NCBI RefSeq assembly: GCF_932526225.1
Contig: NC_064042.1
Location: 3,083,001 to 3,147,000 of the forward strand
Source: Nematostella vectensis
Taxonomy: Eukaryota; Cnidaria; Anthozoa; Actiniaria; Edwardsiidae
DNA: 64,000 nt
Direction: 5' to 3'
In this document: positions 57,859 to 64,000 of the stretch, piece by piece
How the letters are laid out: each line of letters begins with the position of its first letter
Numbering within the stretch: position 1 is the first letter of the stretch
The notes under the pieces: generated by a model
Seen by the model: the letters and a program-made list of their open reading frames with translations, nothing else
Told to the model about the DNA's origin: nothing
Database searches by the model: none
Program-made: the position numbers and the translations under genes

Positions 57859-58882
57859 AGCATAAACAACATAATCACGTGACTACAGTATTTTGTAGCG
57901 GGTTTTACAATGCGTGACTACAGTATTTTGTAGCGGGTTTTACAATGCGTGACTACAGTATTTTGTAGCGGGTTTTACAATGCGTGACTACAGTATTTTG
58001 TAGCGGTTTTTACAATGCGTGCATTTTTTTTGTACTTTTTATGCATTTTTGCATACATTTTGTGCACCAGAGTTGCGCACGACGCACTATCCTTTGCTAG
58101 GTACTAAACCCACTTGCTAATTAGATATATATGTGAATATATGTGTTGTTATAGATGAATGAATTAACGAGTTCGTGTCTCTTTTTCACCCAGGATTCTT
58201 AACTATAGGGATCCCAACGGTGGAACGAGTCTACAAAAACATGTCTGTCTCTTACATCGAAGGCACTCTGAACTCCCTCATCTCCCACATGACGGAGGAA
58301 GAAATGAAAGAAGTCCTTCTCGTAATTTTTCTCGCTGACTTTAATCCCGCCTCTCGGCATCGCATCCTCCATAAGCTTGAGACTCAATACAAGAAGCACA
58401 TCGAGTCTAACCTCATCCACGTCATAGAGGCACCACGAGAGTTCTATCCAAGGCTAAACGGTCTGATTCGCACCTTCAATGATAAACCGGAGAGAATGTT
58501 CTGGCGCTCTAAGCAGAGTATTGATTACGTGTTTCTATTAGGGTACTGCGAGGGAATGTCGCGGTACTACATGCAATTGGAAGACGATGTCGAATCTGAA
58601 CCCCGATTTATCGCCACCATAAAGAGAGTTATTGAGAGAAACAAGCAATTCAAATGGACTTTCTTGCAATTTAGTTTTTGGGGTTTCATAGGGAAATTCT
58701 TTCGGAATGAAGAGCTGCCATACTTGGGTTTAATGTTGCGAAGGTTTTATTCTGATGTCCCATGTGATTGGAATTTAATGCACTTTAAGAAGCTACGCGG
58801 GGACATTGGAGCGATAAATGCGTATTTTGGCGGAGAACAGTTTCATCATATGGGGCATCAATCGTCTTCTTTAGGGACATAA
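56038..58882 (+). CDS. GT54 (MGAT4/GnT-IV-like) N-acetylglucosaminyltransferase, start exon missing
   Basis: Exons 56038-56143, 57496-57702 and 58194-58882 join in phase. The first, inferred from splice sites and phase, encodes CRGRGQRR followed by VLLLFLIACLSTSLHW, a type II Golgi anchor; no in-frame ATG precedes it, so a start exon lies upstream. The second is a stem region with Cys residues. The third carries the GT54 domain: FLTIGIPTVERV, an FLADFN strand, REFYPRLNGLIRTFNDKPER, WRSKQSIDYVFLL, the metal-binding-like LEDD (58577-58588), and FSFWGFIGKFFRNEELPYLG. The family adds beta-1,4-GlcNAc to the alpha-1,3 mannose arm of N-glycans. The frame ends right after FHHMGHQSSSLGT, where vertebrate MGAT4A/B continue for about 130 residues. 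First-exon confidence is moderate; catalytic exon confidence is high. Confidence 0.8.
56180..56955. repeat. (CATCAC)n / (CAC)n microsatellite, about 780 bp
   Basis: Nearly pure CATCAC and CACCAC units with occasional CATCAT and TATTAC. It lies in the intron between the first two MGAT4-like exons. The long poly-His (+), Thr/Ile (+) and Val/Met (-) frames are products of the repeat. Confidence 0.97.
57040..57401. repeat. Dispersed repeat copy 2 (shared with 39528-39728)
   Basis: It contains the same ordered motifs as the DYRK intron copy (GATACTGCAATGGCATAAAA, CCCCTCCCCCGGAAAA, GGATTTCGCACCCCCTAAG, AAAAATCCTGGGTA, GGCCTG). About 150 bp of unrelated sequence (57085-57230) interrupts it after the leading poly-C. 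Confidence 0.6.
57725..57860. repeat. (CAT/CAC/CAG)n microsatellite
   Basis: CATCAT, CACCAC and CAGCAG blocks lie in the intron between the stem exon and the catalytic exon of the MGAT4-like gene, a second expansion of the same repeat type in this gene. Confidence 0.95.
57879..58020. repeat. 35-bp tandem repeat, four copies
   Basis: The unit is GTGACTACAGTATTTTGTAG followed by CGGGTTTTACAATGC, repeated almost without change directly after the microsatellite. The low divergence suggests recent amplification. Confidence 0.92.
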
Positions 58883-60987
58883 ACATTGGTTCAATCAGTG
58901 GAAGTTGCCTAGAGACAAAAGTGTAGGGTTAGGGTCGTCCTCCAATTTCACCTTTCGCCCATTATCAAAAAGGTAAAAAGAATTACATATAATTTTGCTA
59001 GGGAGTTATATTTTTAAAATCATTTTCTCGCATGATTTTCAGTCATATTCGTTTTAACGAGACATCTTAGTATCCAAAATCCTCTGCTTCCTCTTCATAA
59101 GCTGCCTGGAATAGGAACGGGGTTGCATTTTTTTACTTTCGGGGGGGGGGGGGGGGGGTGCACCTATGGTTTAAAACGGTTAGCCTGTGCTCGGTATTTC
59201 ACTATATTCCTTTAGAATTCTCAAGAATATCGTAGTAAACGTTATACCTGTATTGATTAAATTAGGATATCCGAAAAGGGATGAGCAATGGGGAGCGAGG
59301 GTTAGCAAAGAATATGAACTTGACCGAAAACTGACAACGTAAAATGTCTGACAGACTTTGTAATGAACTAGAATTTCCGTTTAATCAAAGCTTCAGTGTG
59401 ATACTCAACACTTCGAGTCGCATAATTTATGATTTTTGGATTCTATATTTTTGTTTGATACCTCCACACCCGATGGATTTACAAAAGAAAATATGAACTC
59501 TAGAATCTGAACTGCTCCAAAGAAATTGAAGAAGAGTAGCTTACGAGAGATTTAATCACAGTATTTTATAAAACCTTAGAACACAAATTATTTTTAGATT
59601 GAATGCATTTCAATGTAGCTTGCTTTTGTTGTTCTGGGCACAAAATATTTCATATGCACGTGCATGACTGGACAAAAAAATAACAAAGGGTAAAGGAAGC
59701 AATGTAGACCTAGGTCGTAGTGTGCTGCACATGATGACAACATCACTACATTACTATAGCAACACAGATCCCGATATTTTTTTAGTGTACATCTCAGCGA
59801 GCTGTGCGTGGCGTAACCGACTAAGACAGGCCTGGGATCCTGGTTATTGCATCCCCATTAATGCGCGGGTACCTCGGGTTCCTTTGTGTTGTACAGTTCG
59901 CTAGTAAGCGGCGCTGGGGCCGAAATCTTAAGCTTAGCCGTAAAGCTTTATGCTGCCATACGGTGTTTTAGCGCTTGTCTGGAAGTATGGTCTATTTTTT
60001 TCTCATTTTACCGAATATGGACGAGGTTCGATTCTCGGCCATGTCCTCGATTTTTTTTTACATTTACTATCATCACTTTTTATGGCGTTATCATTTTTTA
60101 TTGTCGCCTTTACGCAGTAACTATATTGCAGCGCATAGCCAGGATTTGCCCACGGGGTGTGCCATGTATGTAGTCTTGACGTTAACATGGCAACGCATAC
60201 CACAGGGTTACCCATAAGAAAAATTTTGAATTGATATGGAAGCATCCGTCGTTTGTTTTGCAACAGCGGACGCCATCTTGAAAAAGCTTGACCAATCAGC
60301 ATGCAGAATTCTCAAAACCTTGAACAAATGTTTTTGTAGCGTGACAAGTTGTAGCGCGGGGTGAAAAACGAGCAACATAGATGTACCGGACATGATTGGC
60401 GACAAGTTGGAGATTTTGACTCTAGTATTTACCCGCCCATTGAAAAAAGTCTAGGTTTGGAATGTTGTCGCCTGCTTGTAGTCTAAAAGCACCTACAGTC
60501 TTTGAAGATTTTTTTATCAATTGTTGTCCATATGATGCAGCAAATTTTGCATTCTTAAAAAATACTTTTTGTGGAAAGGATATCACTTTATTAAAGCAAA
60601 TATGTTATAAGCGTTTTCAAATACCTGTTAAGCCCGGTTTCGACAGGATTTAGCAAGCATAAACCCTTTTTTCTAAGGGCAAATGATGAAATAATCGAAA
60701 ATGTAGCAATCGTTATATGAAATATTACCTCTTTCTATTTTCATGTCGATTGCTTTGGCCATTCAAAAAGTGCTAATGGTTCCTATATGCTAAAATTTTA
60801 CTACACATCATTACAGCACAATACAAGGAGCAAGAACAAAGGCTTCTAAGTACATTCACGCAAAACACATGCTACCATTACCAGACATGAACATGTTGCA
60901 TAGTTAGCTAAAGGGGCGCTCCGAAGCCTTCTTTATGATGTAAGAAACTCAAGGCTCTGGCTTTCATCACAACTACGTTTTACCAGA
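58883..60987. other. Gene-poor region after the MGAT4-like gene
   Basis: AT-rich sequence with a run of about 18 G near 59143-59158. Short frames around 59886-60302 on both strands show no family features. No RNA gene or repeat of note was recognised. Confidence 0.5.
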
Positions 60988-61251
60988 ATGTTGCTTCTTC
61001 CTATGTTTTACTTGATGCTTGGGCTTCTATCTGGTCTTATTATCATGCTGTTGTTTTGTGAATTTTCATGCAGCCGAGAATCGGTTGGAGCAGAAAGCGA
61101 GGAAGATTTGGATGTCAACAAGAATATTCAAAGCGAAGAACAAGATACTGACGACAATGGTTCGCAAATGAAACCTATGACACTTATACGAGAAAGTAAA
61201 CGGTCGCTTGTCAAACTTTTGAGTAGAAAAGAGTCAGCAACTGCTATTTGA
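60988..61251 (+). CDS. Candidate small single-pass membrane or secreted protein, 87 aa
   Basis: The frame starts MLLLPMFYLMLGLLSGLIIM, a strongly hydrophobic segment of about 25 residues. It is followed by Cys-rich FCEFSC, an acidic stretch (GAESEEDLDVNKNIQSEEQD) and a basic C-terminal part (RESKRSLVKLLSRKE) ending SATAI, which fits a class I PDZ ligand pattern. AATAAA occurs near 61728. No homologue was recognised. It may be a genuine small protein or a chance frame. Confidence 0.35.
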   Translation: MLLLPMFYLMLGLLSGLIIMLLFCEFSCSRESVGAESEEDLDVNKNIQSEEQDTDDNGSQMKPMTLIRESKRSLVKLLSRKESATAI

Positions 61252-61283
61252 AGATGGTTCGAGGTTGCTTCCGTGGTACCATT

Positions 61284-61470
61284 CTACGAGTATAGGTAGC
61301 CCTCAACTCGCCACTCGAACTTCGCGCGGTCACCTTCGGTAACTTCGACCTTGGTCAACTTTTCCTTGAACTCTGGTCTTGTTGCGTCTATGATGTTCAG
61401 ATGTAGACTGGTTCTACCGAGGTCCGGACTTGACACTTGTAGGGTCCCGTATCTTTGGCCCAAAAGTTTC
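61284..61470 (-). pseudogene. Ig (I-set)-like fragment with frameshift
   Basis: In one minus-strand frame DTGPYKCQVRT matches the DxGxYxC signature of an Ig domain, then hits a stop. In the adjacent frame LHLNIIDATRPEFKEKLTKV followed by EVTEGDRAKFEWRVEG looks like the end of that domain and the start of the next I-set domain. The shift lies near 61425. The frame ends soon after at 61284. Splice sites are unclear, so it may be a broken exon, a retrocopy fragment, or an exon with a sequencing error. Confidence 0.4.
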
Positions 61471-61599
61471 CTTGAGTTTAAAAGCCTCAGAAGAAACGAC
61501 TTATTTGTACGCCAAGATCTCTTTGGAAAAACAAGTAGAAAATCAACGATACATAAGAGGGTAGTCAATCCATTTTACAAAAGGCGATGGTTATGTTAG

Positions 61600-63600
61600 A
61601 TTTTCCAGGTGCAAATGGAGAAGGGGAAGACATAAGCAGTGGTTGTGCCGTTGCATCTTGTTTACAGAAAAAAATGGCAAATCACTCTCCAGACATAAAC
61701 GAATTTCGTATTTTATGTCACGATCAAAATAAATAAACAAAGGTATAAGTCTATAGAATCTTGCCGTAAACAGTCATGCTTGTATAACTTTTGATAACAG
61801 CCTATCAGCTTAACAAACAATGGTTCACTTGTTTAACCAACACGCAGAAATTTCGATCCAGGCAGTTAACTGAGTTTTACTTCTAACTGCAAAAAGATCA
61901 AATCTGCCTTTTAAAATATAATGTATGTATATGCCAAAAAGCCGAAATGATTTAAACTTATGCGCGAAAAATGTAAGCTATTATGCCATCTGATCCTGAT
62001 AACGAAAAGCCGTCAGCCTTTATATTACCATTACCCAGGAGATAAAGCCATAACTGGGCAAATCCAGATATGCAAATCACGGAGTAATAGAATATGCTAT
62101 TGATTCTGAAAAAAAATGTGCCTAAAATTATAAATCTTATTACGCAATTCAAGCTAGATCATGTCTGCCTTTTTAATTCGTTAATTATCCCAACTGTTCT
62201 TGGGTTCCCATGAGCATTTTGGGCGCGTTGCTTACTTAGCCATCGACCGCTAAATTTCGTGTTTTCTTATCAAAGAATCGCAAAATCTTAGACACTTTGC
62301 ATATGATATCTCTTTGCGATATATGCGCACACCACCCCCTAACCTGTTTATTGTCTCTTCTAATTGTGTACTGTCAATCATGTCACGCAAGCTGCAAAAC
62401 TGTCGTCACACAACAAATGCACACATAAACACATGGACCATGAAATCGAGATGAACCACCATGTCACAACATAACGCTGCCATCAGAAGATGACAATGAT
62501 ACCGAGTTCGTAGGTACACATCTCGCTTGTCTCGCCAAATTTGGGCTAACAACTATCAGCTAAAGTCATGTTCATTTTGCAGGATTATATTTTGAGCCAA
62601 AATTAATTGATGTGAGTTGATGATACAGCTTGATGCAAAGGGATATGAATTGGCTTAAGTTGAATCGTGGATTTTCAAGTCACTCAGATTTTGAAAATTC
62701 ACTCTTACGGTTTCTACGAATGAAGGAAATGAACATTTCGTGAAAGTTATTTTCAAACACAATTATATAGATAATGTATTCATAGTCTAATTTATAAACT
62801 AGTTAAGTCTCAAAGTCTTTATTAAATTATCAAAACTTTTAGTAAAGCCAAGTATGATTGTTTCTATGGTTGTGGCCTTTGTAGATGAAATGAAGTTAGT
62901 TGATTTTATTTTGAGTAACTTTAAAACATTCAAAAATAACATATTTTGTTACGCTTCTCTGCGCATGCTTGACATCTTGTATCCGCTGACTTGCTAGGTA
63001 AGTGTTCGAGAATAATGCGTTTACTAGAGTCTTACTGAACCAAATACTTAGTAAGTCAAAGAGCACGGGCTTGGTTCTCATGATGTCGATCATATGACTA
63101 CAAAGATATTGCTGGATGCGACAACACTCAGATGTTTGGGAAAATGTGAAAGAGCCCTTTTCAGCCACACTTTTGTTATTGTTTCCATCAATATTAGAAG
63201 ACAATTTATTAGAAGAAACCCCTAGATAATCACTCAACATTAAACTTTAGCTCTATTTTCAAAATTCGAATAAAAAAAGATATGTTAAAACCTAGCCCGC
63301 CATAATAAGGGCCGTGTATACCGTCTTTTTGGATAAGGTCGTTAGCGTCTCTTACCGAGCTTCATTAGCTAGTATTAGCTTGTATTATCGGGGAAGTAAA
63401 AGAACGACTTGGATCACTGGCCCGTGGAACCATCTTCTTTGGCTTAGCTCACGTTAGAAAACATATATACACTCAAACATTAGTCTATAGCGTCTCGTGC
63501 GTACTTTTCAGGACACGCTTTGGGCATGTCTCGAGATAATGATTTGCCCTAAAAAATAGTTAAATTGTGTTTGTTATCACACAGAACACCGAGACACTCT
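61600..63600. other. Gene-poor region
   Basis: AT-rich sequence without recognisable exons. The minus frame 62896-63240 (114 codons) lacks family features or a hydrophobic signature and is probably chance. Confidence 0.5.
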
Positions 63601-63654
63601 TCTACCAACAAAAACTAGCAAGACCAGACGACACAGAGAGACAACAAGATAATC

Positions 63655-63960
63655 ACGTTCAACGGTAGATGTGCCATGTGCTAGTCACGTGCTTTAGAAG
63701 ACACAACGCGTGCTAGTTACGTGCTACGGAAGACACAACACATGCTAGTCACGTGCTACAGAAGACAACACGTAATAGTCACGTGCTACATAAGACATAA
63801 GACATAACACGTGATATAGAAGACAACACGTGATACGGGAGATGTGCCACGTGCTACAGAAGACGCAACACGTGCTACGGAAGACGCAACACGTGCTACG
63901 GAGGATGCGTCAAGTGCCAGTCGCATGTTTTGGAAGATGCGCCACGTGCTGTGGGAGATT
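63655..63960. repeat. CACGTG-rich tandem repeat near right edge
   Basis: About nine degenerate units of roughly 30 bp contain CACGTGCTACGGAAGACRCA or close variants. CACGTG or ACACGTG occurs in most units. The sequence differs from the 2715-3060 array apart from the shared CACGTG core. Confidence 0.8.
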
Positions 63961-64000
63961 GGCTAAGAAGTTTGTGTGGCTAATTGCCGCCTCAACTGTG

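Noticed and set aside
62896-63240. Minus-strand 114-codon frame
   Set aside because: No domain, signal peptide or repeat; plausible chance frame in AT-rich DNA.

Overview
The window is a stretch of intron-rich animal genomic DNA. Every long reading frame with a recognisable product is an animal protein: an FN3-type single-pass receptor, kynurenine 3-monooxygenase, a minibrain/DYRK1 kinase, PTB-domain proteins, a DRAM-family membrane protein and a GnT-IV-like glycosyltransferase. Introns are short to medium with GT..AG borders and are packed with minisatellites, fold-back/MITE-like elements and one Mag-like Ty3/Gypsy LTR element. Gene sequences, AT-rich introns and repeat style suggest a cnidarian, most likely an anthozoan such as a sea anemone. 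That is inference from recall, not a database match. There are no bacterial operons, CRISPR arrays, rRNAs or intact tRNAs.

Layout. (1) 3-11893 (+) is the 3' part of a type I receptor: an FN3 domain with an unusual acidic insert, a transmembrane helix and a long proline-rich tail over ten exons. Its introns hold a 2.8 kb 30-bp minisatellite and a CACGTG-rich tandem block. (2) 13713-27873 (+) is a complete kynurenine 3-monooxygenase gene of 18 coding exons, about 462 codons. Its introns carry at least three TIR elements and a 4.7 kb LTR retrotransposon on the opposite strand, with a 5-bp target duplication. Just before exon 13 the 3' splice site is repeated 12 times in a 54-bp tandem array. (3) 33256-42427 (+) is a complete DYRK1/minibrain kinase (8 coding exons, about 699 codons), with a likely non-coding first exon near 29.9 kb. 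Its intron 4 has two decayed copies of the start of exon 5. (4) 44.9-46.1 kb is a cluster of repeats, including three compact inverted-repeat elements. (5) 46661-50229 (-) holds two related PTB-domain genes; the second has a 23-residue repeat tail in a shifted frame. Between them on + is a possible small secreted-peptide gene. (6) 52874-53991 (+) is a two-exon DRAM-family gene. (7) 56038-58882 (+) is a GT54/MGAT4-like glycosyltransferase with (CAT/CAC)n-filled introns and an early C-terminus. (8) 59-64 kb is gene-poor: one small membrane-protein candidate, one frameshifted Ig-like fragment and a second CACGTG-rich tandem array.

The genes look like unrelated neighbours, apart from the tandem PTB pair. 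The most striking structural theme is tandem duplication across a 3' splice site, seen independently in the KMO gene (54-bp units, most acceptors intact) and the DYRK gene (about 150-180-bp units, duplicate acceptors lost).
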